Shown: positions 53,132 through 62,685 of the stretch, one piece after another
Position numbering within the stretch: position 1 is the first letter of the stretch
How the letters are laid out: each line of letters starts with the position of its first letter
DNA from: Imhoffiella fuscus
GTDB taxonomy: Bacteria > Pseudomonadota > Gammaproteobacteria > Chromatiales > Chromatiaceae
Direction: 5' to 3'
Assembly (NCBI RefSeq): GCF_042682685.1
Contig: NZ_JBHUHX010000036.1
Location: forward strand, 1-64,000
DNA: 64,000 nt
Program-made: the position numbers and the translations under genes
Notes under the pieces: generated by a model
What the model saw: the letters and a program-made list of their open reading frames with translations, nothing else
What the model was told of the DNA's origin: nothing
The model's database searches: none

Positions 53132-54559
53132 ATGCCCGCTTCGACTCACTACGATGTCCTCATCGTCGGTGCCGGTGTCACCGGCACGGCCCTGCTCTAC
53201 GAATTGGCCAAGTTCACCGACCTCAACCGACTCTGTCTGGTCGAGAAGTACGACAGTGTCGCCAAGGTCAATTCACACGCCCACAGCAACAGCCAGACCA
53301 TCCACTGTGGCGACATCGAGACCAACTACACCCTGGAAAAGGCCAGGGCGGTCAAACGCACCGCCTACATGGTGATCAACTACGCGACCAAATTGGCGCC
53401 CAGCGAGCGCGATGGCATCGTTCACGCGATGCCCAAGATGCTGCTCGGCGTCGGTCGCGACGAATGTCAGCTCATTCGCCAACGCTACGAGACCTTCAAG
53501 GACCTCTTTCCGCGCATGCAGCTGCTCGAACGCGAGCAGATCGCCGAGCTGGAACCCAATGTGGCCCTGACGAACGGGAACTGGCGCAATGAGGAGATCG
53601 TTGCGACAGGAACCCCGAACGACTATTGCGCGGTCGATTTTCAGGCCCTGGCACAGTCGTTCTCGCAGGCCTGTACGCGTATGGATCGCACCAACGGCAA
53701 GCAGATCAGCCAGCTCTTCTCGACCAAGGTCGACTGGATTCGCAAGGAGAACGACCTCTACGTTCTCTCGACCAATCGAGGTCTGCTACAGGCGCGCGCC
53801 GTGGTCGTCTGTGCAGGCGGACATTCGTTGCTGATGGCCCAGGCGATGGGCCTGGGTTTGAACTATTCCTGCCTGCCGGTCGCCGGGTCCTTCTATTTCG
53901 CCCCGGAGGCCCTGAACGGCAAGGTCTATACGGTACAGAACCCCAACCTGCCCTTCGCTGCGGTACATGGCGATCACGACGTCAAGGAGCGCGGCAAGAC
54001 CCGCTTCGGACCCACCGCGCTCATGCTGCCCATGCTCGAACGCTACGACCGCTCATCGATCGCCGAATTCTTCAAGGTGCTGCGCTTCGATCGACGGGTC
54101 GCGGCCGTGCTCTGGGATCAGATCAAGGTTCCCGACATCCGCCGTTACATCCTGCGCAACTTTCTCTACGAGGTCCCCAAGCTCAACCGCCATCTGTTCG
54201 TGAAGGAGATCCGCAAGATCGTCCCCTCGATCTCGGTGTCGGATATCAGTTACGCCGAGGGATTCGGGGGCATCCGTCCACAGCTGATCGACAAGGAGGC
54301 CAAGAAGCTGCGCATGGGCGAGGCCAAGATCACCGATGGAGCGGGCATCATCTTCAACATGACCCCCTCCCCCGGCGGCACCAGCTGTCTCGGCAGCGGA
54401 GAGGCGGATATGCGCGCCATCGCCCGCTATCTTGGTGCGCACATCGACGAGGCCGCCTTCGAGCGCGAAATGCTGATGGGGCTCGAAGACACCCGTGGCA
54501 CTGAAACCCGGATCGCCGCGAGCACGATCGACAGAGCCCAGGCGGCCACGGCGGTCTGA
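53132..54559 (+). CDS. mqo: Mqo-like FAD-dependent malate:quinone oxidoreductase
   Basis: A 475-residue flavoprotein. The N-terminal VLIVGAGVTGTALLYELA is the FAD Rossmann motif. HAHSNSQTIHCGDIETNY and a C-terminal ITDGAGIIFNMTPSPGGTSCLGSGEADM follow, as in malate:quinone oxidoreductases. It would oxidise malate to oxaloacetate at the membrane and feed quinone. AAGGAGA is the ribosome-binding site. It lies within reach of a malic enzyme gene (62.7 kb), so malate has two routes here. A general FAD oxidoreductase remains possible. Confidence 0.8.
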   Translation: MPASTHYDVLIVGAGVTGTALLYELAKFTDLNRLCLVEKYDSVAKVNSHAHSNSQTIHCGDIETNYTLEKARAVKRTAYMVINYATKLAPSERDGIVHAMPKMLLGVGRDECQLIRQRYETFKDLFPRMQLLEREQIAELEPNVALTNGNWRNEEIVATGTPNDYCAVDFQALAQSFSQACTRMDRTNGKQISQLFSTKVDWIRKENDLYVLSTNRGLLQARAVVVCAGGHSLLMAQAMGLGLNYSCLPVAGSFYFAPEALNGKVYTVQNPNLPFAAVHGDHDVKERGKTRFGPTALMLPMLERYDRSSIAEFFKVLRFDRRVAAVLWDQIKVPDIRRYILRNFLYEVPKLNRHLFVKEIRKIVPSISVSDISYAEGFGGIRPQLIDKEAKKLRMGEAKITDGAGIIFNMTPSPGGTSCLGSGEADMRAIARYLGAHIDEAAFEREMLMGLEDTRGTETRIAASTIDRAQAATAV

Positions 54560-54581
54560 TCCGTTCGAGACCGACCAATAC

Positions 54582-54624
54582 AGGAACGAAAAAAGGGGTC
54601 GCAAGGACCCCTTTTTTCGTTCCT
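54582..54624. terminator. Strong bidirectional terminator between mqo and hemE
   Basis: A 19-bp perfect stem (arms 54582-54600 and 54606-54624) closes a 5-nt loop. Each strand has a GGGGTC/GACCCC core followed by a run of six T, so it works for both converging genes. It is the best terminator in the window. Confidence 0.92.
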
Positions 54625-54670
54625 GGCGGCGTGACTCCCAACGAGGAGACTGCCGCCTTTCCGATCCAGA

Positions 54671-55735
54671 TCAAGCGTGATAGGGCCGGCTCAACTCATG
54701 GACGGCCGCAACCATCGCAGCCGGAATCTCCGGATCCACGTCGGGGGTGATGCCATGCCCGAGGTTGAAGACATGGCCGGGGCCCTTTCCGTAGCTCGCC
54801 AGCACGCGCGCGACCTCCTCCCGGACGCGCTCGGGTGAGGCGTACAGCGTGCAGGGATCCATATTGCCCTGCAGCGCCACCCGATCCTCCACCATGCGAC
54901 GGGCGTCAGCGAGATCGGTCGTCCAGTCGAGACCGAGCGCGTCACAGCCTGTCTTGGACATATCGCCCAGCCACTGACCACCGTTCTTGGTGAAGAGAAT
55001 CACCGGAACCTTGCGTCCCTCCGCCTCGCGGGTCAGGCCCTCGACGATACGCTGCATGTAGGCCAGCGAGAACTCACGATAGTGGGCCGGCGCCAATGAG
55101 CCACCCCAAGTATCGAAGATCATGGTAGCCTGCGCGCCCCGGGCGACCTGAGCGTTGAGATATGCGGTCACCGCATCCGCCGTCTTGGCAAGCAAGGCAT
55201 GCAGCAAATCCGGGCGATCAAACATCATGCCCTTGATTTTTGAGAAGTTCTTGGAACCTCCACCTTCCACCATGTAGGTGGCCAGAGTCCAAGGGCTACC
55301 CGAGAACCCGATGAGAGGCACCCGACCGTTCAGCTCGCGGCGAATGGTCGAGACCGCATCCATGACATATTTCAACTCGCCTTCCGGATCGGGCACGACG
55401 ATCCGTTCCACATCCGCCTGCGTGCGTACAGGACGCTCGAAGTGCGGACCTTCGCCTTCCGCGAAGTAGAGACCCAGACCCATGGCGTCGGGCACCGTGA
55501 GGATGTCCGAGAACAGGATGGCGGCATCCAGCGGATAGCGCTCAAGCGGTTGCAGAGTGACCTCACAGGCAAGCTCAGGATTCTTGCACAGATCCATGAA
55601 GCTCCCGGCCTTGGCTCGGGTCGCGCGGTATTCGGGGAGATATCGGCCTGCCTGGCGCATCATCCAAACCGGCGTGTAATCGACTGGTTCGCGCATCAAG
55701 GCGCGGAGAAAGGTGTCATTGGTCAGTTGCGTCAT
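54671..55735 (-). CDS. hemE: Uroporphyrinogen decarboxylase
   Basis: A 354-residue HemE, the standard length. PVWMMRQAGRYLPEYR, ILFSDILTVPDAMGLGL, GFSGSPWTLATYMVEGGGSK, and LGHGITPDVDPE are diagnostic. It removes four acetyl carboxyls in the tetrapyrrole pathway for haem and (bacterio)chlorophyll. Its promoter must lie in the AT-rich region to its right. Confidence 0.95.
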   Translation of the reverse strand: MTQLTNDTFLRALMREPVDYTPVWMMRQAGRYLPEYRATRAKAGSFMDLCKNPELACEVTLQPLERYPLDAAILFSDILTVPDAMGLGLYFAEGEGPHFERPVRTQADVERIVVPDPEGELKYVMDAVSTIRRELNGRVPLIGFSGSPWTLATYMVEGGGSKNFSKIKGMMFDRPDLLHALLAKTADAVTAYLNAQVARGAQATMIFDTWGGSLAPAHYREFSLAYMQRIVEGLTREAEGRKVPVILFTKNGGQWLGDMSKTGCDALGLDWTTDLADARRMVEDRVALQGNMDPCTLYASPERVREEVARVLASYGKGPGHVFNLGHGITPDVDPEIPAAMVAAVHELSRPYHA

Positions 55736-55879
55736 GAAGCAGTGCCCGAAATGTGTGTAGTGAAAAGACCCGAATGGTCGAGTCGAGCCGCGCATTCTAC
55801 TACGGGGCCGCTGTTTCGGGCGCGGATCGGGCCGAAAGGGACATAGCGCCTCCCCTCTTCTTCCGAACGAACATCCTGC

Positions 55880-56110
55880 CTTATTCAAAATCAACGACTT
55901 AGGTCGTTGATTGCGTTGTTTACAAATCTGTTATCAAGCCTGTAGATATCTTGTGGGTAACTTGCACGCTTAATTCTATCCACGGCTTACCCACAGGATT
56001 AGTGGTTATTTTATGTCACATAACCCTATGTTCGAGATGTAAAAAAATGAATTTACGAGTTATCCACAGGGCTTATTATTACAAATTTAAGGCTTAAATT
56101 AATTATAAGA
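55880..56110. other. AT-rich region with DnaA boxes, candidate replication origin
   Basis: This is the only long AT-rich gap in the window. It holds one perfect DnaA box (TTATCCACA, 56060-56068), two inverted near-matches (TTACCCACA at 55987-55995; its complement at 55952-55960), and a weaker box at 55977-55984. An A/T-only-looking stretch (56075-56110) follows, like a DNA-unwinding element. A short palindrome (TCAACGAC/GTCGTTGA, 55891-55910) lies at the left. In Caulobacter and related bacteria oriC also adjoins hemE. It could instead be a DnaA-controlled promoter. The remainder of 55736-56216 has no gene. Confidence 0.5.
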
Positions 56111-56204
56111 ACCGGTCCTTTGAGCACATTACAACCTCCGTTTCACCGAGCCAAATTTCCAGGCGACGGAAGCAGATCGGTTAGGGCTCCGCCGCAGAGA
56201 TTGC

Positions 56205-56210
56205 TAGAAT
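56205..56210 (+). promoter_or_regulatory. Possible -10 box placed for a leaderless uvrD transcript
   Basis: TAGAAT lies 6 nt upstream of the uvrD ATG, and no ribosome-binding site precedes the start. A transcript starting near 56217 would be leaderless. The -35 region (TTAGGG, 18-nt spacing) is poor. Confidence 0.3.
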
Positions 56211-56216
56211 CCGCCG

Positions 56217-58394
56217 ATGGACGTTTCTCCTCTCCTCGATTCACTCAACGAACCCCAACGCCAGGCGGTTTCCGCCAGTTCGGGCAATCTCCTGGTCCTG
56301 GCCGGTGCCGGTTCGGGAAAGACCCGGGTCCTGGTCCATCGCATCGCCTGGTTGCTTCAGGTCGAGCAGGTACCTCAATGGAGCGTGCTGGCGGTGACCT
56401 TCACCAATAAGGCGGCGCGCGAGATGCGCGGTCGGATTGAAGAGATGCTCGGCACCCCGGTTGGGGGCATGTGGGTGGGGACCTTTCATGGCCTGACACA
56501 TCGCTTCCTGCGCGCGCACTGGCAAGACGCCAAGTTGCCGCAGCATTTCCAGATCATGGATTCGGACGATCAGTTCAGATCGATCAAGCGCATCCTGAAG
56601 GCGATGCAGCTCGACGAGTCGCGCTGGCCGCCACGCCAGGTTCAGGGCTTCATCAATAAGCAGAAGGACGAGGGTCTGAGACCGGCCCACCTGGATCCGG
56701 CCGGTGACTTCTTCATGGAGAAGATGGTCGAGGTCTATCGCCAATACGAAACCGCACGGATCCAGGCTGGCCTCTTGGATTTCGCCGACCTGCTGCTGAC
56801 CTCGCTCGAACTGCTGCGCGATCGGCCGGATATCCGGCATCACTATCAGCAGCGTTTTCGTCACATCCTCGTCGACGAGTTCCAGGACACCAACGCGATC
56901 CAGTACGCCTGGCTCCGATTGCTCTCGGGGGACAACGACAATCTCTTCGCCGTGGGCGACGACGACCAGTCCATCTACGGCTGGCGCGGCGCACGGGTGG
57001 AGAACATCCAATCCTTCCAGAAGGACTATCCCACTACGCAGACGGTGCGTCTGGAACAGAATTACCGCTCGACCGGGAACATTCTCGCCGCAGCCAATGC
57101 GCTGATCGCGAACAATCCGAACCGCTTGGGTAAGAATCTCTGGACCGACGGCTTAAAGGGCGAGCCGATCCGTCGCTATACCGCCTTCAACGAGGTGGAC
57201 GAGGCTCGGTTCGTCGTCGAGCGGATCCGACGCTTCGTGCAGAGCGAGGGCATACGGCGCGATGCGTGCGCGATCCTCTACCGCACGACGGCCCAGTCGC
57301 GACTCTTCGAGGAATCGCTGATGCAGGCCGGCATCCCCTATCGGGTCTATGGCGGGCTGCGCTTCTTCGAACGCGCCGAGATCCGTGATGCCTTGGCCTA
57401 TCTGCGGCTCGTCGCCAATCCCAACGACGACGTGGCCTTCGAGCGGGTGGTGAATACCCCGACCCGTGGCATCGGCGAACGCACGCTGGAGATCGTCCGC
57501 CAGCAGTCGCGCGAATCGCACGTCTCGCTGTGGAAGTCGGCCCAGGATCTGATTCGTGCGGGCGGACTCGGGCCGCGCGCGAGCGGCGCCTTGCGCCAGT
57601 TCATCGATCTGATCCAGGGGCAGCGTCAGGCCAGCGAGGACATGGATCTGGCCGCAACCGCCAATACCCTGATCGAGGCGACCGGGCTTCGAGAGTTCTA
57701 TCTCAAGAACAAGGACGGCAAGGGCCAGGACCGGGTCGAGAACCTGGAACAGCTGGTCGATACGGTCGGCCGATTCGAGCAGGACCTGGATCAGGAGGAA
57801 GGCGATCCGCTGGGTGCCTTCCTCGCCCATGCCGCCCTGGAAGCGGGCGAGACACAGGCCGACGCGAACGAGGACAGCGTCCAGCTCATGACGCTGCATA
57901 GCGCCAAGGGATTGGAGTTTCCCGTCGTCTTTCTGGTCGGGCTCGAAGAGGGCCTCTTTCCGCACAGTCTGTCGGCGGAGGATCCCGAGCGGCTCGAAGA
58001 GGAGCGGCGTCTCTGCTACGTCGGCATGACTCGTGCCATGCGGCAACTCTTCGTCACCCATGCCGAGAGCCGTCGTCTCTATGGGCGCGAGGACTACCCG
58101 GCTCCCTCGCGTTTCCTGCGCGAGTTGCCCGCCAATCTGCTGGAGGAGGTCCGTGCCGCTGGCGTGGCTCGACGCAATCCGGCACCTGCCGCCAAGCTGG
58201 CCGGTCAGCCCGGCGCAGCCGCAGCGGGTGGCTTCCAGCTCGGTCAGCGCGTCCGTCATCCCAAGTTCGGCGAGGGCGTGGTCCTCAACAGCGAGGGCAG
58301 CGGGACCAATGCTCGGATCCAGGTCAATTTTCAGAATGCCGGAGCCAAGTGGCTGGTGCTCGCCTATGCTCGATTGGAGTCCGCCAGCGTTTGA
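56217..58394 (+). CDS. uvrD: UvrD, DNA helicase II
   Basis: A 725-residue superfamily-1A helicase, close to the 720 residues of E. coli UvrD. Walker A is LAGAGSGKTRVL, motif Ia FTNKAAREM, motif II ILVDEFQDTN, motif III VGDDDQSIYGWRGA, motif IV QNYRS, motif V MTLHSAKGLEFPVV and motif VI YVGMTRAM. A C-terminal Tudor-like region (RVRHPKFGEGVVL) is the usual UvrD end. It acts in mismatch and nucleotide excision repair and in removal of blocked complexes. Confidence 0.94.
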   Translation: MDVSPLLDSLNEPQRQAVSASSGNLLVLAGAGSGKTRVLVHRIAWLLQVEQVPQWSVLAVTFTNKAAREMRGRIEEMLGTPVGGMWVGTFHGLTHRFLRAHWQDAKLPQHFQIMDSDDQFRSIKRILKAMQLDESRWPPRQVQGFINKQKDEGLRPAHLDPAGDFFMEKMVEVYRQYETARIQAGLLDFADLLLTSLELLRDRPDIRHHYQQRFRHILVDEFQDTNAIQYAWLRLLSGDNDNLFAVGDDDQSIYGWRGARVENIQSFQKDYPTTQTVRLEQNYRSTGNILAAANALIANNPNRLGKNLWTDGLKGEPIRRYTAFNEVDEARFVVERIRRFVQSEGIRRDACAILYRTTAQSRLFEESLMQAGIPYRVYGGLRFFERAEIRDALAYLRLVANPNDDVAFERVVNTPTRGIGERTLEIVRQQSRESHVSLWKSAQDLIRAGGLGPRASGALRQFIDLIQGQRQASEDMDLAATANTLIEATGLREFYLKNKDGKGQDRVENLEQLVDTVGRFEQDLDQEEGDPLGAFLAHAALEAGETQADANEDSVQLMTLHSAKGLEFPVVFLVGLEEGLFPHSLSAEDPERLEEERRLCYVGMTRAMRQLFVTHAESRRLYGREDYPAPSRFLRELPANLLEEVRAAGVARRNPAPAAKLAGQPGAAAAGGFQLGQRVRHPKFGEGVVLNSEGSGTNARIQVNFQNAGAKWLVLAYARLESASV

Positions 58395-58529
58395 TGAACG
58401 CGTTTTACTGAAGGCGGTGCAGGATTCCGCCCGACACTTCATTGGATCCCGATCGATGCGCGGCCCTGTTCGTGGGCGAATCGATCGAGGATTTTTTCGA
58501 TCAACAACCCTGCGGCGTTCGCCTAAATC

Positions 58530-59744
58530 ATGTCCAACCCTGAAAATTTCGAAGATTTACTGAAAGAATTCGACCAAACCCATCCAGGCTCACAGCAGGC
58601 CGAACCGGCTCCGGGCGACAAGGTGCGTGGCGCGTTGATCGCGATCGGCGAGGACTATGCCTTCGTGAACCTCGGCGCCAAATCGGAAGGTCGGATCGAC
58701 CTCTCTGAGCTCAAGGATGCCGAGGGCGAACTCAAGTATGGGGTCGGCGACGAGATCGAGACCCTGGTGACCGGCAAGGATGAGGAGAGCGGCATGCTGC
58801 TGCTCGGCAATCAGCACGGACACAAGTTCCACGGCATTCATGAGGTCGAGCAGGCGTTTCGTCAGGGATTGCCCGTGCAAGGGAACGTCAGCGCGGCCGT
58901 CAAGGGTGGGCTGGAGGTTCTCATCGCCGGGGTGCGGGCCTTCTGCCCCGCCTCTCAGGCGGATCTGCGCTTCATCGAGGATTTGAGCGAATTCGTCGGC
59001 CAGAAGCTGGACTTCAAGGTCACCAAATTCGAGGGCGGACGCCGGCCCAATCTGGTCGTCTCGCGTCGCGCGTTGCTTGAGGAACAGCAGCAGATCCTGG
59101 CCGAGCAGACACGCGCCCAGCTCAAGGAAGGGGTCGTCATGTCCGGGGTGATCACCTCGCTGAAAGACTATGGCGCCTTCGTCGATCTCGGCGGTCTGGA
59201 AGGTATGATCCATATCAGCGAGCTGGCCTTCGGTCACGTCAGACACCCCAAGGAGATCTTGCAGGTTGGCCAGACGGTCGAGGTCAGCGTGCTGCGGATC
59301 GAACCGGCGACCGATGCCAAGAAGCGCGAAAAGATCGCGCTCTCCATTCGCGCCTTGAGCCGAGATCCTTGGCTCGACGCGGTGGATTCATTCCCGGTCG
59401 GAACTCGGGTCAAGGGCAAGGTCTCGCGTTTGCAGACCTTTGGTGCCTTCGTCGAGCTGGCACCCGGTATCGACGGACTGGTCCATATCAGCGAGCTGGG
59501 CGCCGGACGTCGCGTCAATCATCCGAGCGAGGTGCTCAATCCGGGCGACGAGGTGTTGGCCACGGTTCTCGGCGTCGACCTCGAACGTCACCGTATCAGC
59601 CTGAGCCTCGATGAAAATCGAGAGCCGGGCGAGGTGCAGGAGTCTATCGCTGCGTCGGTCCGCAAGACTCAGGAGCCGGCGCCCGAAAAGACGCTCGGCA
59701 GCTTCGGCGAGTTGCTGAAGGAAAGCCTGCGGCAACAGCGTTGA
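58530..59744 (+). CDS. S1-domain RNA-binding protein (RpsA-like)
   Basis: A 404-residue protein with four S1 (OB-fold) repeats. They start near residues 28 (GDKVRGALIAIGEDYAFVNLG), 112, 196 (GVVMSGVITSLKDYGAFVDLGG) and 285 (GTRVKGKVSRLQTFGAFVELA). The last two are the best conserved. It is shorter than ribosomal protein S1 (six repeats) and lacks its N-terminal ribosome-binding domains. It probably binds RNA as an accessory translation or RNA-turnover factor. Confidence 0.85.
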   Translation: MSNPENFEDLLKEFDQTHPGSQQAEPAPGDKVRGALIAIGEDYAFVNLGAKSEGRIDLSELKDAEGELKYGVGDEIETLVTGKDEESGMLLLGNQHGHKFHGIHEVEQAFRQGLPVQGNVSAAVKGGLEVLIAGVRAFCPASQADLRFIEDLSEFVGQKLDFKVTKFEGGRRPNLVVSRRALLEEQQQILAEQTRAQLKEGVVMSGVITSLKDYGAFVDLGGLEGMIHISELAFGHVRHPKEILQVGQTVEVSVLRIEPATDAKKREKIALSIRALSRDPWLDAVDSFPVGTRVKGKVSRLQTFGAFVELAPGIDGLVHISELGAGRRVNHPSEVLNPGDEVLATVLGVDLERHRISLSLDENREPGEVQESIAASVRKTQEPAPEKTLGSFGELLKESLRQQR

Positions 59745-59806
59745 TCGATGCGATTTGAGCGATCCCAGTGCGTGGACGCTCGGATCGCGGTGTCTGGGGA
59801 CGCGAG

Positions 59807-60892
59807 ATGCGACGCCGTGATTTCATCCGAGGAATGGGGGCCGGTTCCCTGACCCTGGGAGCTGCGGCAACCAGCGTGGGCGCGTCCCTCGGCAAGCCGC
59901 AGTTCAATTGGACGATGGTCACCACCTGGCCGACGAATTTCCCCGGCCTCGGTACGGGGGCCAATCGGCTGGCCGAGAGCATCGTCGCGATGAGTGGCGG
60001 ACGGATCGCGATCCGTGTCCATGGGGCGGGCGATCTGGTGCCGACCTATGGCGTGTTCGAGGCGGTATCCAAGGGCGCGGCGGACATGGGGCATGGGTCC
60101 GCCATCTACTGGAAGGACAGGAGCCCCGCGATTCCCTTCTTCTCCAGCATTCCATTCGGGATGTCGGCCTCTCAGGCCAATGGCTGGCTCTACCATGGCG
60201 GCGGCCTAGATCTCTGGACGGAGGTCTACGACCCATTCGGCCTCATTCCAATGCCGGTCGGCAATACGGGCGTCCAGATGGGCGGATGGTTCAACAAGGA
60301 GATCCGAACGGTCGCCGATCTCGACGGGTTGAAGATGCGTATCCCTGGGTTGGGCGCCGAGGTATTGGCCCGCGCTGGCGGACGCCCCGTCGATCTTCCC
60401 GGCGAGGCGTTGCTCGGTGCCCTGCAGGACGGTTCGCTCGATGCCGCAGAATGGGTTGGTCCCTACAATGATCTGGCCTTTGGGCTCTACAAGGCTGCCA
60501 AATATTATTACTACCCGAGTTGGCAGGAGCCGGCCACCGTCATGGAGGCCATTATCAACCGACGCAGTTACGAGGCGCTGTCGCCCGATCTCCAGGCGAT
60601 CGTCGTGCATGCCTGCAAGGCAGCGAATCAGGATATGCTGGCCGAGTACAGTGCTCGGAATCCGGTTGCGCTACAGACGCTGGTGAGCCGGTTCGGGGTC
60701 GAGGTGAGACGTTTCCCGGACGCCGTCATCGACAGGCTTCGCGCGCTGTCCGCGAAGGTCTTGGAGGAACGCGTCGCCAAGGACGAGCTTGCCGCGCGGG
60801 TGCATGCCTCCTATCGCAAGTTCCAGATCCAATCGCTGGAGTGGGCTGCGATCGACGATGCGACCCGCAGCATGAGGAACGGTCTTCTGTGA
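59807..60892 (+). CDS. TRAP transporter substrate-binding protein (DctP family), Tat-exported
   Basis: A 361-residue periplasmic binding protein. The N-terminus MRRRDFIRGMGAGSLTLGAA has the twin-arginine motif RRDF and a hydrophobic core. The family region includes MVTTWPTNFPGLGTGANRLAESI and MGGWFNKEIRTVADLDGLKMRIPGLGAEVL, containing the conserved ligand-binding Arg. Members of this type bind 2-oxo acids. No dctQ or dctM gene follows, so it is an orphan here. ATG 59807 is chosen as the start of the signal peptide. Confidence 0.85.
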   Translation: MRRRDFIRGMGAGSLTLGAAATSVGASLGKPQFNWTMVTTWPTNFPGLGTGANRLAESIVAMSGGRIAIRVHGAGDLVPTYGVFEAVSKGAADMGHGSAIYWKDRSPAIPFFSSIPFGMSASQANGWLYHGGGLDLWTEVYDPFGLIPMPVGNTGVQMGGWFNKEIRTVADLDGLKMRIPGLGAEVLARAGGRPVDLPGEALLGALQDGSLDAAEWVGPYNDLAFGLYKAAKYYYYPSWQEPATVMEAIINRRSYEALSPDLQAIVVHACKAANQDMLAEYSARNPVALQTLVSRFGVEVRRFPDAVIDRLRALSAKVLEERVAKDELAARVHASYRKFQIQSLEWAAIDDATRSMRNGLL

Positions 60893-62076
60893 CCATTTCG
60901 GATTCAGGCCTGATTCGGGAGCTTCCGCCGCTCGCGCTCTATGTCCATATCCCCTGGTGTCTGCGCAAATGTCCCTACTGCGACTTCAATTCGCATGCGG
61001 CGGGCCGCAATCCCCCCTTCGAACTCTATGTGGATCGGCTGCTCGCCGATCTCGATTGGGAACTCGAAGGCTTGTCCGATTCACGTCGTCTGGCGTCCAT
61101 CTTCATCGGTGGGGGAACGCCAAGCCTGTTGCCGGGGCAACTGGTTCAGCGTCTGCTGGAGGGGGTTCGAGCGCGAATCGCATTGGACGAAGCGGTCGAG
61201 ATCACACTGGAGGCGAATCCTGGCACTACGGATGCCGCCCATTTCGCCCGCTACGGCGAGGCGGGCGTCAACCGACTGTCCATCGGTGTCCAGAGTCTGT
61301 CTGCCGTTCAGTTGAACCGACTCGGACGCATCCACGATCCACGACAGGCCAGGGACACGGTTGCCGTGGCACGCCGAGCGGGCTTTCGCAACCTCAATCT
61401 GGATATGATGTTCGCCCTGCCAGATCAGGGGCTCGCCGAGGCCGCAGCCGACCTGGAGGCCCTGATCGACCTGGGTCCCGATCACATCTCCTACTACCAG
61501 CTGACCCTTGAGCCCCATACGGGATTCCATGCGGACCCACCGCCACTACCGGATCCGGATCTTGCGGCCGACATGGCGGAGCAGGGAGCCGAGCGTCTCG
61601 AAACGGCAGGGTTCGGACGCTACGAGGTCTCCGCCTATGCCCAGCCGGGAAAACGCTGCCGCCACAACCTGAACTATTGGGAGTTCGGCGACTATCTGGG
61701 GATCGGGGCCGGCGCCCATGGCAAGATTTCGCGGCGATCGAGCGACGATCTCGCGATCCGACGCAACGCGAAGATCTCAGACCCTCGACGCTATTTGGAT
61801 GCGACGCCAGACGCCATGCTTGCGTCTGAGCGCGAACTCTCGGAAGCGGATCGTATCTTCGAATTTGCGCTCAATGCCTTTCGTCTCACTCAGGGGTTTC
61901 CGCATGCGCTGTTTGCCCAGCGAACCGGGATTGGATGGGCGCGATTGGCTCCATCAATGGAAGAGGCGGTTAGTAAAGATCTGGTCGAAGACGACTCGGA
62001 CAGGATTCGTCCAACCCCCTTGGGACGCGCTTTCCTCGATGATCTCATCGAGCTCTTTGCGCCCGGTATGCAGTAA
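60889..62076 (+). CDS. hemW: HemW, radical SAM haem chaperone
   Basis: A 395-residue radical-SAM protein. The cluster motif is IPWCLRKCPYCDFNSH, the HemW-specific four-cysteine form. FIGGGTPSLLPGQLVQRL, EANPGT and GVNRLSIGVQSL complete the SAM site, and RHNLNYWEFGDYLGIGAGAH follows. Once called a second coproporphyrinogen oxidase, the HemW group is a haem chaperone. The GTG 60889 start overlaps the TRAP gene stop (GTGA). Confidence 0.92.
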   Translation: MTISDSGLIRELPPLALYVHIPWCLRKCPYCDFNSHAAGRNPPFELYVDRLLADLDWELEGLSDSRRLASIFIGGGTPSLLPGQLVQRLLEGVRARIALDEAVEITLEANPGTTDAAHFARYGEAGVNRLSIGVQSLSAVQLNRLGRIHDPRQARDTVAVARRAGFRNLNLDMMFALPDQGLAEAAADLEALIDLGPDHISYYQLTLEPHTGFHADPPPLPDPDLAADMAEQGAERLETAGFGRYEVSAYAQPGKRCRHNLNYWEFGDYLGIGAGAHGKISRRSSDDLAIRRNAKISDPRRYLDATPDAMLASERELSEADRIFEFALNAFRLTQGFPHALFAQRTGIGWARLAPSMEEAVSKDLVEDDSDRIRPTPLGRAFLDDLIELFAPGMQ

Positions 62077-62176
62077 GTCGCACGAAAAAGTCAATAGGGA
62101 GTTGCAGACAGGTGCCGGGGGTGGTAGCTTTGCGCGTTTTACAAGAATTCCACAGCCCAAGTGGCAAAAGGTCATC

Positions 62177-62377
62177 ATGAAAGAAGGCATCCACCCGCAA
62201 TATTCCGAGGTGAAGGTGGTCTGCAGCTGCGGTAACGAGTTCACGACTTGTTCCACCAAGGCTGAAGGCATGCATGTGGAGGTTTGCTCCGCGTGCCACC
62301 CCTTTTACACCGGTAAGCAAAAGGTCTTGGACACCGCTGGTCGCGTCGACAAATTCCGTCGCAAGTACGCCCGCTAA
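62177..62377 (+). CDS. rpmE: Ribosomal protein bL31, zinc-binding form
   Basis: A 66-residue bL31. Zinc ligands are Cys16 and Cys18 in VVCSCGNEF and Cys37/Cys40 in VEVCSACHPFYTG, so this is the C+ form. It has the TGKQKVLDTAGRVDKFRRKY end. The start ATG 62177 matches the usual MK-GIHP N-terminus. Confidence 0.95.
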   Translation: MKEGIHPQYSEVKVVCSCGNEFTTCSTKAEGMHVEVCSACHPFYTGKQKVLDTAGRVDKFRRKYAR

Positions 62378-62685
62378 CCCAGCCGGCGGACAGCACCTCG
62401 GCAGGACATGCGGCGGTTCCGTTTCGTCGGAGCCCCGCGCATAGACTGGCGATAGAATCGCCCGCCCCAATACGCACGTCGTCTTGGGTCCATCCTCAGT
62501 GGAGCGCCATCGTTTGACTCGCCGAATCCGGTGAGCGGATGATCGGAGCCTGCTGAGTTTTGCGTGCGCGAAAGATCCTGTACCGAACCCCAGGGTTTCG
62601 CAGCACGCCAAATGGATGAACCCTTCGTACCCGATCGCGCGCCGGTCAGCCGGCGATTGCCCGAGCATCATCAACGGAGATCACC
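62378..62685. other. 308-bp intergenic region, nothing recognised
   Basis: No gene, tRNA, clear promoter or terminator was recognised between rpmE and the malic enzyme gene. One short imperfect hairpin (about 62517-62535) is too weak to annotate separately. Confidence 0.4.

Noticed and set aside
62517..62535. Terminator after rpmE
   Set aside because: The stem has a mismatch, lies 140 bp past the stop and has no T-run.
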